Of a DNA stretch of 64,000 bases, positions 17,740-24,974 are shown piece by piece. The position numbers and the translations under genes were made by a program. This stretch comes from a virus. The DNA lies in the IMG/VR virus record IMGVR_UViG_3300029915_000009, positions 1 through 64,000 of that record; one strand, written 5' to 3'. The notes under the pieces were generated by a model. The model was not told where the DNA came from and searched no databases. It saw nothing but the letters and a program-made list of their open reading frames with translations. Position 1 is the first letter of the stretch. Each line of letters opens with the position of its first letter.

Positions 17740-18291
17740 CTATTGGGCAGCCTGATTTTGTTCTTCGGCCGCTTTCTGTGCGCCCGCGTGAGTATCAAGA
17801 TCTTCTGAGTAGGCTTTCTCAATATTAGTTGAGTCGATATCATCCATATCGATTTCAGAATCCATAATTTCTTCGCTTCCTTGGGTAATGTCTTTCATTA
17901 GGAATCGTGGCATATTGATAGTTATTAGCCAAACAAGCATTTTTTTAAGTTTTGCTTTTTTAATTTTTGGACGAAAATCATCGGCGTCTTCAATTTTTAC
18001 AGGATATACAAGCCATGCTTTTCTATACCCAACTTTAACTCCATATGGTAATAATCTAGAGGCGCCGGATGGGTCCGGCATTTTGGATAACGGTGATGAA
18101 AATGTACATTGGACTCGGTATGCAGCAATTTCGGGGCCCGCTACTAACTCTAGTGTCTTCCAATTATGAAAGGCATATAACCCATTTTCATCAATAACTC
18201 GTTCAAATTCTCGAAGAATAGACATAGCGCTTGCACTTATTGAGACTTGCCTAATATTATCGAGAATTTCGCTTATTTTAATATTTGCCAT
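17740..18291 (-). CDS. Conserved phage protein with acidic C-terminal tail
   Basis: A 183-aa protein, family not recognised. Residues 1-120 form a compact basic domain (YGVKVGYRKAWLVYPVKI, then RPKIKKAKLKKMLVWLI). The last 50 residues are strongly acidic and then Gln/Ala-rich (AGAQKAAEEQNQAAQ). It is co-oriented with the 17149-17706 gene and preceded by a GATAAATA box, so probably late. A structural or assembly role is possible. Confidence 0.6.
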   Translation of the reverse strand: MANIKISEILDNIRQVSISASAMSILREFERVIDENGLYAFHNWKTLELVAGPEIAAYRVQCTFSSPLSKMPDPSGASRLLPYGVKVGYRKAWLVYPVKIEDADDFRPKIKKAKLKKMLVWLITINMPRFLMKDITQGSEEIMDSEIDMDDIDSTNIEKAYSEDLDTHAGAQKAAEEQNQAAQ

Positions 18292-18307
18292 TGTTATCCT
18301 TCACGCA

Positions 18308-18315
18308 TATTTATC
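18308..18315 (-). promoter_or_regulatory. Probable late promoter GATAAATA
   Basis: The minus strand reads GATAAATA 16 nt before the ATG at 18291. It has one mismatch to TATAAATA. Confidence 0.45.
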
Positions 18316-18432
18316 AATGAATATCCCACGAACTTAGTTCGCATACAAGTATTTAGCATTTTTAAAGGAATAATTTGCATTGAAATGCTGCCGGTAAATA
18401 CTTGGCAGGGTAATTTAGGGGAGACACTTCAT

Positions 18433-19185
18433 ATGTCGAGAACCAAAAAGGTACGCTCCAACAACGAGTTTTCAGAATCAACTAAGAAAAACAACCCAGA
18501 TACCGCTCATTATACAATTAAAACAGGAATTAAAAAGGCTGTTCAAATTATCCCACGCAATATTCACCAAGAAGAATATCTCGAGTATTTATTAAACCCA
18601 GAAAAAATGATTGTAATAGTACAAGGTCCAGCCGGCACTGGAAAAACAGTTATGGCGATGCTTGCTGCAATTAAGGCATTTAGTGAAAAAAAAGTAAATA
18701 AAATTATTTTATGCCGTCCTTCAGTTGGAACCGATGATGAAAATCTCGGATTTCTACCGGGTGATATTAATGAAAAATTAGCGCCGTGGCTTCAGGCATT
18801 ATTTGATGTTCTTTTAGAGTATTTTTCTGCTAAAGAATTGGCAACAATGATTGAAAATAAACGGATCGAATGTTTACCATTGATGTATGTGCGCGGACGA
18901 AATATTTCATCGTTCGTAATTTTAGATGAATCTCAAAATTGTTCTAAAAAACAAATTCTTGCTTTAGGTACTAGATTGTGTGAAGGTTCCAAATTAGTAT
19001 TAACGGGAGATAATGATCAATCAGATAAACGTAGCGGAGATAATGGATTAAAATATTTTTCAGAGTCACTTAAAAAATACGGTAGAAGTGAGTTTATTGC
19101 CAGTATTGAATTTTCGGAAAACGATATTGAAAGGCACCCTGTTGTAAAAGAAGTAATCGACATATTTAGAAAAGGGGAAGAATAA
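18433..19185 (+). CDS. phoH: PhoH-like ATPase
   Basis: A 250-aa PhoH-family P-loop ATPase. Walker A is GPAGTGKT (about residue 67), Walker B with the family extension is FVILDESQNCSKKQI (about 165), and the sensor-like LVLTGDNDQSD follows. The family is widespread in marine and soil phages and is linked to RNA metabolism and phosphate stress, without a proven phage role. The start at 18433 follows GGGGAG; the frame is open further upstream but encodes no recognisable sequence. The gene is convergent with thymidine kinase, separated by a terminator. Confidence 0.85.
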   Translation: MSRTKKVRSNNEFSESTKKNNPDTAHYTIKTGIKKAVQIIPRNIHQEEYLEYLLNPEKMIVIVQGPAGTGKTVMAMLAAIKAFSEKKVNKIILCRPSVGTDDENLGFLPGDINEKLAPWLQALFDVLLEYFSAKELATMIENKRIECLPLMYVRGRNISSFVILDESQNCSKKQILALGTRLCEGSKLVLTGDNDQSDKRSGDNGLKYFSESLKKYGRSEFIASIEFSENDIERHPVVKEVIDIFRKGEE

Positions 19186-19193
19186 AATAAGAT

Positions 19194-19223
19194 AAAAACG
19201 GTGGCCTGACGGCCACCGTTTTT
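19194..19223. terminator. Bidirectional intrinsic terminator
   Basis: A 13-bp perfect stem (AAAAACGGTGGCC) with loop TGAC and flanking T/A runs lies between the convergent phoH and tdk genes. Confidence 0.92.
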
Positions 19224-19785
19224 ATGATTCCAATATTGGATCAAAGCATTGCCGACATCGCGCCTCGTAAAGAGTATCTGCCCCAACTAATACTCGACTA
19301 GTATCAGTGCTTAATCGTTGCGAATGAATTGCGGGTTCCCCGCATTTTACGCATACGGCTGATAATTTAATAACTTCGTCAGCAATAGCCATCAATTCTG
19401 GTATAGGATGAAATGGTTCCCCAGCAAAAGTTGTATCGAGTCCAGCGATAATAACTCTTTTTCCGGCACGTGCTAGTTCAATAGAAAATGATATTAGTTC
19501 ATCCCCAAAAAATTGCGCTTCGTCAATTCCTATTACATCAAAATTATTAAGACATATTCCGGCAATAGTTTTTAGCTCGCCAGTAGTTTGAACTGTTTTC
19601 GCGGAGAAAGTTAATTTGCTGTGTGATGCAATATCGGTTACATTATATCTATTATCGATATTTGGTTTGAAACATTGTATTCGTTGTTTTGCAAAGGTAG
19701 CTCGGCGCAGCCGCCTTATTAATTCTTCGGATTTTCCTGAGAACATTGGCCCAGTTATTACTTCTATCCTACCGCTTTTCATCAT
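19222..19785 (-). CDS. tdk: Thymidine kinase
   Basis: Phosphorylates thymidine in the dTTP salvage pathway. Walker A is GPMFSGKS (residues about 12-19) and Walker B GIDEAQFF (about 90). The lasso and zinc region carries CVKCG and CRQC, the four-Cys zinc site of type II thymidine kinases. Length (187 aa) is normal. ATGATG start after AAAGGATC; it overlaps the JAMM gene by 17 nt. Together with dut and thyX it indicates strong demand for thymidine nucleotides. Confidence 0.95.
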   Translation of the reverse strand: MMKSGRIEVITGPMFSGKSEELIRRLRRATFAKQRIQCFKPNIDNRYNVTDIASHSKLTFSAKTVQTTGELKTIAGICLNNFDVIGIDEAQFFGDELISFSIELARAGKRVIIAGLDTTFAGEPFHPIPELMAIADEVIKLSAVCVKCGEPAIHSQRLSTDTSRVLVGADTLYEARCRQCFDPILES

Positions 19786-20254
19786 GATCCTTTGATTCCG
19801 ATATTAGTGTTTCTATTTGTTGCATTTGCTCGTTAAAAAATATTAATCCCCACTGAAATACTTTTTTTCTATCGGCAATAGCCATAATACCCATTATGCG
19901 ATCTTCTAAAATTTCATCTATAAAACCACACGAATTGGTTTCTTTAAACTGATCCGCGATAAAACCTTTTTTATCAATATAACTGTGCGTTAACACTGCA
20001 TTTGGGTGGGTATGAATAGTTCCAAAATATTTTAAATTTGTGCCCGCTTCTATTTCTTCCTCCGCACTCTGATAGGAAATTCCACGGGGGTTAGTTCTGT
20101 TAACCGATAAGTCGTCTAAGGCATAGATATAGAGCGTATCCATAACTTGCTTACCTAGTATGGCAGATATGCATTCGTTTGGATACGCTCTTAGCGCTTT
20201 TTGTTTAAATTCATTAACGATATCGTTATGAATAACAACTTGAGTTATGAACAA
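19769..20254 (-). CDS. JAB/MPN (JAMM) metalloprotease-like protein
   Basis: A 161-aa single-domain protein with the JAMM zinc site: Glu in YPNECISAI, then the HTHPNAVLTHSYID box (His-x-His, Ser and Asp in the right spacing). Such enzymes cleave isopeptide or ubiquitin-like conjugates, or act in phage tail assembly when fused to NlpC domains. Here it stands alone between clamp-loader and nucleotide genes, not among tail genes, so its substrate is unknown. The start appears to be TTG at 20254, preceded by GAGG. Confidence 0.75.
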   Translation of the reverse strand: MFITQVVIHNDIVNEFKQKALRAYPNECISAILGKQVMDTLYIYALDDLSVNRTNPRGISYQSAEEEIEAGTNLKYFGTIHTHPNAVLTHSYIDKKGFIADQFKETNSCGFIDEILEDRIMGIMAIADRKKVFQWGLIFFNEQMQQIETLISESKDHDEKR

Positions 20255-20257
20255 GAA

Positions 20258-20554
20258 TTATTCCTCTGTGGTTAATTGCACCGCATCTAATTGTTCCGGA
20301 TAAATTGCGTGAAAGTAGTCATATACATCTGAATAATTATCAGACGCAAATCGTGAATAATCACGGCATTTCTCTATAGTTTTCTTTTTAAGATTTAACA
20401 CGGTATCAGCTCTGTTTAATTCGGTAGCTCGCAAATTACGAACTAATGAGATATGTTCGTCCCTAGCTAAATTTCGTGAATCCGAGAAAAAATCTTTTTG
20501 ACTAGTTGCCTTTTCATTAAGCGGTGCGATGAAAAATGTTGAAACTAAAAACAT
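20258..20554 (-). CDS. Small protein of unknown function next to the clamp loader
   Basis: A 98-aa basic then acidic helical protein (ARDEHISLVRNLRATELNR, ending in QLTTEE). It has an AAGGAGC ribosome site and lies 10 nt after the gp44-like gene. By position it could be an accessory of the clamp loader, as T4 gp62 is, but gp62 is longer (187 aa) and no similarity is visible. Confidence 0.55.
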   Translation of the reverse strand: MFLVSTFFIAPLNEKATSQKDFFSDSRNLARDEHISLVRNLRATELNRADTVLNLKKKTIEKCRDYSRFASDNYSDVYDYFHAIYPEQLDAVQLTTEE

Positions 20555-20564
20555 TTATTGCTCC

Positions 20565-21491
20565 TTATGTAAGTTGTGATAATTCGATAAGCACTGCGCT
20601 GCAAAGAATTTCGGCATCTGCGCATACTGGTATTTGAACCATTGCTTTACGAATAATTAGAATAGCTTGGTCAGTTAATTCATTAGTATTACCCCATAAA
20701 TCTAAATTATCATAGCAGAATCGGAAGAATGATTCTAATTCTTCTGGCCGAATTTGCTCGCAAATTAATTTACGTGCCTCTCTAATTTTTCCAGCCTTGA
20801 ATAATGCGATAGCATCAATTTTATAATCACTTGATGAAGTACTTTCGTTTTGTTTCAACAGTTTTCCATCGACCGAATTTAATTGACAGCTATTAATACC
20901 TTTTCGCAGGTCTGGCCAAGTGCCCCTTACATAGTCATCTAGGGTATCAAGGTCAAAGTCGATATTTTCTGTTAAAAGAATCTCTGCTAATTTAGAAGTA
21001 AAATCGGTAACATCCATTTTACAGATTTCAAGACTCTGTGTTCTACTGTGAATTGCCGGAATAATTCGATTTGGATAATTACAGGTGAGGATGAATCGAC
21101 TGGAGGATGCGTACTGCTCAAGAATACCCCTTAGTGCTGCTTGAGCAACGGGCGTTAGCCCGTCGGATTCGTCTAGAACCACAACCTTCATTGTACCAAA
21201 GGGCATTGTGCTGGCAAAGGTTGTAATACGATCTCGCATAGTATCGATATTTCGTTCACGACTAGCGTTAATCCATAAAACGTCATATGGATCAATATGC
21301 AATTCGTTAATTAACATTGCGGCGGCGCTTGATTTACCGGTTCCGGGACTGCCATGTAGCAAGAGGTTCGGTAGATCTTTATTTTTTACAAATGCTTCGA
21401 TCTGCAATTTTTGTTGTGGATTACTGAAAACATATTCCGAGAGTGTCTTAGGTCGATAACGTTCAGTCCAAAGACTATGTTCAATATTCAT
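20565..21491 (-). CDS. gp44: Sliding clamp loader large subunit, gp44-like
   Basis: AAA+ ATPase that loads the polymerase clamp. The N-terminus LWTERYRPKTLSEYVF is the typical loader start. Walker A is GSPGTGKS (about residue 47), Walker B VVVLDESDG (about 103), the arginine-finger region is SSRFILTCNYPNRIIPAI, and sensor 2 lies near GTWPDLRKGINS. Length 308 aa (T4 gp44 is 319). Its own promoter has the -10 box 6 nt before the ATG, which predicts a leaderless transcript. Confidence 0.93.
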   Translation of the reverse strand: MNIEHSLWTERYRPKTLSEYVFSNPQQKLQIEAFVKNKDLPNLLLHGSPGTGKSSAAAMLINELHIDPYDVLWINASRERNIDTMRDRITTFASTMPFGTMKVVVLDESDGLTPVAQAALRGILEQYASSSRFILTCNYPNRIIPAIHSRTQSLEICKMDVTDFTSKLAEILLTENIDFDLDTLDDYVRGTWPDLRKGINSCQLNSVDGKLLKQNESTSSSDYKIDAIALFKAGKIREARKLICEQIRPEELESFFRFCYDNLDLWGNTNELTDQAILIIRKAMVQIPVCADAEILCSAVLIELSQLT

Positions 21492-21497
21492 AAGTCA

Positions 21498-21526
21498 ATT
21501 ATACTTATTCCTTTCCATCAAAGCAA
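21498..21526 (-). promoter_or_regulatory. Host-type promoter of the clamp-loader gene, leaderless
   Basis: The minus strand reads TTGCTT, a 17-nt spacer, TATAAT, then six bases and the ATG at 21491. It lies inside the end of the upstream cochaperonin gene. Confidence 0.6.
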
Positions 21527-21876
21527 GAGATTTTTGCTAATTCATCTGAGTTAGAATATCCTAAAATTGCCTTAGGATCTGCCCGACGGATGACAATATT
21601 TTGTTCTTTAAGTTGTACACCTCTAGACCACCGCCCGTGTTCCACTAATACCCATTGTCCCGGAATAAGATCATGATTATCGTGGCCAACCGCATAGACT
21701 TTAGCCCACCGTGCATGAATACCACGGGATTTTTTATCATCGTCGATCAAGACAATTCCCATTGGGGTAATTTGTTCTCCAAAATATAAATCTTGAATAA
21801 GAACGTCCTTATGCAACGGAATAATTTCCTTAGCCGAAATAATCGGGGGAATTTCGTTTTGCTTCATTTCTTCCAT
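21505..21876 (-). CDS. gp31: GroES-like cochaperonin, gp31-like
   Basis: A 123-aa protein with the GroES/gp31 fold pattern: IIPLHKDVLIQDLYFGEQ, MGIVLIDDDKKSRGI (mobile loop region), RWAKVYAVGHD and GQWVLVEHGRWSRGV. T4 gp31 replaces GroES on host GroEL to fold the major capsid protein; the same role is likely here. Its start overlaps the previous stop as TAATG. Confidence 0.88.
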   Translation of the reverse strand: MEEMKQNEIPPIISAKEIIPLHKDVLIQDLYFGEQITPMGIVLIDDDKKSRGIHARWAKVYAVGHDNHDLIPGQWVLVEHGRWSRGVQLKEQNIVIRRADPKAILGYSNSDELAKISCFDGKE

Positions 21877-22145
21877 TATTTCCTACCTTTTTTGTGGTGC
21901 TCGGGAAAATCAATTGGCTCTTCAGTCGATGTTGCATCCGATTTAGCTTGTGAAGATACTGGCTTATTTGATGGAACCGTGGCATGTAGTTTAGCTGCTA
22001 CCGGAGTTACCTGTGTTTGCTCTTCTTTAGCAGTAATTTTCTTAGATGGTTTTAATCCTACAGGTGTGGCATTTGGATTTTGGTTTCTCATTGCCGACAT
22101 ATCAATCTTTTTGCCTAAGGCAGTTGTTACATAATGTTTTCCCAT
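21876..22145 (-). CDS. Small disordered protein
   Basis: An 89-aa protein. A conserved-looking start MGKHYVTTALGKKIDM is followed by a Pro/Thr/Lys/Ser-rich, presumably unstructured tail ending EHHKKGRK. It has a strong AAGGAG ribosome site. The N-terminal motif suggests binding to a partner; function unknown. Confidence 0.6.
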   Translation of the reverse strand: MGKHYVTTALGKKIDMSAMRNQNPNATPVGLKPSKKITAKEEQTQVTPVAAKLHATVPSNKPVSSQAKSDATSTEEPIDFPEHHKKGRK

Positions 22146-22667
22146 TTATTTCTCCTTTAAAAATTCTTTATAATCTAGATTATAGAGTAGAGCATCAACG
22201 CGATGTATTTTTAATAAAAACAAACAATAAGATGAGCAAGAACTCCCACGGCCAACACCCCAGACAATATTATTTTTTTCGGCCGTATCTCGTAGATATT
22301 TAAGATATCGTAATAAATTTAATAAATTAAATTTTTTGTATAGCGTTAATTCTTCTTGCACTCTAAGTCGTTGGTCGTCGGTTGCGCACTGATTATATAG
22401 CCATAATTCGATATCAAATTGTGAATATTCTTCTGGCATTAACCAGATCTGTTGAAGCTGAGTATGATATTCTTCTGGAGTAGTTTCTCGAATATTATTC
22501 CATAAATTAACATTCGGCATAGCAAGAAAAGTTTCTTTTTTTGCTTGAATATATTTTTGCCCATTTTTCAAGAATATATTTTCAAAATCTAAATCGGGGT
22601 TTTTACGAAGTGCCTCGCAGATTTCTTCTTCTGTATATTCGATTTCACCATACTCGTCAATTTGCAT
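22146..22667 (-). CDS. DnaE-motif protein of unknown function
   Basis: A 173-aa protein. Its C-terminal 45 residues, GVGRGSSCSSYCLFLLKI followed by VDALLYNLDYKEFL, match the segment of bacterial DNA polymerase III alpha that reads GPGRGSAAGS and so on at the start of the palm. The rest (acidic, aromatic, helical) shows no polymerase domains, so it cannot be a polymerase. Similar short DnaE-like proteins occur in other T4-superfamily phages. Neighbours are replication genes (gp44, gp31, dut). Confidence 0.6.
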   Translation of the reverse strand: MQIDEYGEIEYTEEEICEALRKNPDLDFENIFLKNGQKYIQAKKETFLAMPNVNLWNNIRETTPEEYHTQLQQIWLMPEEYSQFDIELWLYNQCATDDQRLRVQEELTLYKKFNLLNLLRYLKYLRDTAEKNNIVWGVGRGSSCSSYCLFLLKIHRVDALLYNLDYKEFLKEK

Positions 22668-23347
22668 TACTTATCCTTATCGTCGTCTTTCTTAATTCCA
22701 CCTTCTAAAACAAATATTTTTGGATTTTTCTTTTTTGTTTCAGGATCAAAAATAATTTCTAATAATTCTTCGTCTTCATCATTGGAAGTATTTTCTAATA
22801 TATCTGCATATATAGTATCCCAATCGAGGTCTAAATCTTTCCAGGAAATATTATCGGCTGTTTGCTTAATATCCGCGGTTGTAATATCTGATCTATCCCA
22901 CCAGGCGGTTGGGTGTTCGTCTGTAATATATGCGTAATCTGGAAAATTATTGTAGTCTTCGATGGTGTACATTATATTATCGGATAGCTCACTTCCAATT
23001 ATAACACTTTCTATTTCAAAATTCTCTTCTGTTATTGCAGAAAATTTTTGAAATAACATAATGCCGAGGATTTGATCATATGGCTCTTCCGGTAAAAACA
23101 CTAGATGATTATTGCCAAACATTTCCGATAATTTTAAAATATGTGGATTTTCGGAATTTAATATAATACTATTTTCAAAAATTTCTCTCATAAAAAATAA
23201 AATTCGTTGGAGAGCGATATTCTGATAATTGCTATTTTCTGTAGCAGTAATAACATTAACCTTCATTGTATACCGATTTGGCAGAAGTCTATCACCATCA
23301 CAAATAATAGCAGAAAAATTTAAATCGTAACTAAGTCTAACATTCAT
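22667..23347 (-). CDS. Conserved acidic phage protein
   Basis: A 226-aa protein with an N-terminal beta-rich domain (NVRLSYDLNFSAIICDGDR and so on) and a strongly acidic C-terminal third (SNDEDEELLEIIFDPETKKK, ending KKDDDKDK). No enzyme motif is visible. It overlaps the DnaE-motif gene by one base and belongs to the replication-associated minus operon. Function unknown. Confidence 0.65.
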   Translation of the reverse strand: MNVRLSYDLNFSAIICDGDRLLPNRYTMKVNVITATENSNYQNIALQRILFFMREIFENSIILNSENPHILKLSEMFGNNHLVFLPEEPYDQILGIMLFQKFSAITEENFEIESVIIGSELSDNIMYTIEDYNNFPDYAYITDEHPTAWWDRSDITTADIKQTADNISWKDLDLDWDTIYADILENTSNDEDEELLEIIFDPETKKKNPKIFVLEGGIKKDDDKDK

Positions 23348-23356
23348 AAGAGGCCC

Positions 23357-23599
23357 CTATCCGATGTTAAGTACACACCCATCATTATCGTCTTCTTCTT
23401 TTTTCATATTACGTTTTTTTGTATATTCTTCTAATTTTTTATCAGAACGCTCACTCTGCTCGTCGATATATTGGCCTAACAGATTCTGGGCTTGCAGTGA
23501 TAAATTTTGATTTAATGAAAATATAATTTTTTGAAGAGCTAGTATTTTTGAATCTAGCTCTTCATCCGTTAATTTTTCTAGTAATACATCTATTCCCAT
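23357..23599 (-). CDS. Small coiled-coil protein
   Basis: An 80-aa charged protein with heptad-like leucines in the first 50 residues (LLEKLTDEELDSKILALQK) and the basic-acidic tail RNMKKEEDDNDGC. It lies between dut and the acidic conserved protein, abutting dut. Function unknown. Confidence 0.6.
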   Translation of the reverse strand: MGIDVLLEKLTDEELDSKILALQKIIFSLNQNLSLQAQNLLGQYIDEQSERSDKKLEEYTKKRNMKKEEDDNDGCVLNIG

Positions 23600-24151
23600 T
23601 TATCGTCCTGTACTACCAAATCCTAAATCAGCACGATTTGAAGTTGGTAATTCATTAACTTCGACAATATCAACATTTGTTTTTACTTCTACCGGAATCA
23701 TTTGAACGATTTTATCTCCGGCTTTTACCGTATAATTTACTTTATTGTGGTTAGTAAGTAATACTTTAAGTTCACCGGTATACCCGGCATCAATTACTCC
23801 GCCCGATACCGTGATTCCTTTAACTGCCATACTTGATCGATCTCGATATAATAGACCATAATTAATACCTGTTTCGACTAGCCGAATATCAGCGCGAATA
23901 TAATTTTCGTTGTTAAATGGATTTACAAAAAGAAGTTTTTCAAACATAGTTCTCGGCTGCCGTAGGACAACATCATAATCTTCTTCAGCGTCTACGTACC
24001 GGGCACTAACAAAGGTATTTACAAGTGTAACTGTATTCTTATTTAAAACGGTATCTTCGGCGGCATATAGATCAAAGCCTAAATCTTCACCTGCAGTTGA
24101 TACCGTTGGTAGAATTGCATGTGCGGCTAATTTCTTTACTAACAGTGGCAT
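23600..24151 (-). CDS. dut: dUTPase
   Basis: Trimeric dUTP nucleotidohydrolase making dUMP and keeping uracil out of DNA. Family motifs in order: 1 AGEDLGFDLYA, 2 YRDRSSMAVKG, 3 GGVIDAGYTGELKV, 4 AGDKIVQMIPVEV, 5 RADLGFGSTGR. At 183 aa it has an insertion of about 35 residues between motifs 1 and 2 compared with the usual 150-aa enzyme. It has an AGGAG ribosome site within an inverted repeat that flanks its promoter. Confidence 0.94.
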   Translation of the reverse strand: MPLLVKKLAAHAILPTVSTAGEDLGFDLYAAEDTVLNKNTVTLVNTFVSARYVDAEEDYDVVLRQPRTMFEKLLFVNPFNNENYIRADIRLVETGINYGLLYRDRSSMAVKGITVSGGVIDAGYTGELKVLLTNHNKVNYTVKAGDKIVQMIPVEVKTNVDIVEVNELPTSNRADLGFGSTGR

Positions 24152-24160
24152 AAATTAAAT

Positions 24161-24194
24161 CTCCTATTAATAATTATAACATTACTAATAGGAG
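24161..24194 (-). promoter_or_regulatory. Extended -10 promoter of dut inside a 9-bp inverted repeat
   Basis: The minus strand has TGTTATAAT (TATAAT at 24173-24178). It is flanked by the perfect inverted repeat CTCCTATTA (24161-24169) and TAATAGGAG (24186-24194). The downstream arm is also the ribosome site of dut, so the repeat could serve as operator or translational control. Confidence 0.45.
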
Positions 24195-24202
24195 GTGTCA
24201 AT

Positions 24203-24949
24203 CTAAAGTGTTGTTAAGTGTGCATATGACCAAATTGAGGTATTGCCTGTGTATTCTCCGACGCAAACATATATGTTTCCGTTGCCGTATGCAAGTTGCC
24301 CAGGTGTATCTGAAGGAATACCTACAGATGTTGGTACATATGATTTTGCAACGCTCAAACTATTTTTACGAGTAAGAATCCAGTTTGTTCCGTCAGGACT
24401 ACCTAAGGTAAGCGTATGTGGGCCAGCAGCATTAAATGTTAATACGTTGGTTACCGAATTAAAGCCAGTAATACTATTCCCGTGCTGGACTGCTAATCCG
24501 CCGAAACTTAAATTATGACTAGAATCTACCGCAGTTACATACAATGTCAATTCGGAATAACCTAAATTTGGAAAATTTGTAGGATTAACTGTGGTGGTAA
24601 CATTACCAGTCCCCGCAAGAGATACCTCATGAAATGTGCCTAATGTAAAATCAAAATTTTCTGTGGCCGAAGTAGTTAATGATCCATGATTATAAATCTG
24701 TAAGCCGAAATCATTTAATTCTGTATTTGATATCGGCATCCCGCCCATATTATTAATATTTGCATTTGCTCCATAGGTAAGTGCAGATTTAACTACCACC
24801 TTATTAATTAAATCATTAATTTCCGCAGCGGTTTCGGCGAAATTGTTCAGAGTGGCAAGAAAATTACTACGAAAGCCTTGGGTACTCTGATTCACACCCG
24901 CTACAGGATAGGTTGGATCGATTGAATTTGGATTAATTTGTGATGCCAT
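24203..24949 (-). CDS. Virion structural protein, tail/collar type
   Basis: A 248-aa protein beginning with IDPTYPVAGVNQSTQGFRSN, then NFAETAAEINDLINKV. I recognise this as the N-terminus of structural proteins in T4-like cyanophages and relatives. The middle is beta-rich (NVTTTVNPTNFPNLGYSEL), and the C-terminal QLAYGNGNIYVCVGEYTGN is a repeat-like module of fibre tips. It has a late promoter and an AGGAG ribosome site. Confidence 0.65.
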   Translation of the reverse strand: MASQINPNSIDPTYPVAGVNQSTQGFRSNFLATLNNFAETAAEINDLINKVVVKSALTYGANANINNMGGMPISNTELNDFGLQIYNHGSLTTSATENFDFTLGTFHEVSLAGTGNVTTTVNPTNFPNLGYSELTLYVTAVDSSHNLSFGGLAVQHGNSITGFNSVTNVLTFNAAGPHTLTLGSPDGTNWILTRKNSLSVAKSYVPTSVGIPSDTPGQLAYGNGNIYVCVGEYTGNTSIWSYAHLTTL

Positions 24950-24966
24950 ATTATTATCTCCTAATG

Positions 24967-24974
24967 TATTTATA
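24967..24974 (-). promoter_or_regulatory. Late promoter TATAAATA
   Basis: A perfect box on the minus strand 17 nt before the ATG at 24949. It overlaps the stop region of the large structural gene. Confidence 0.7.
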
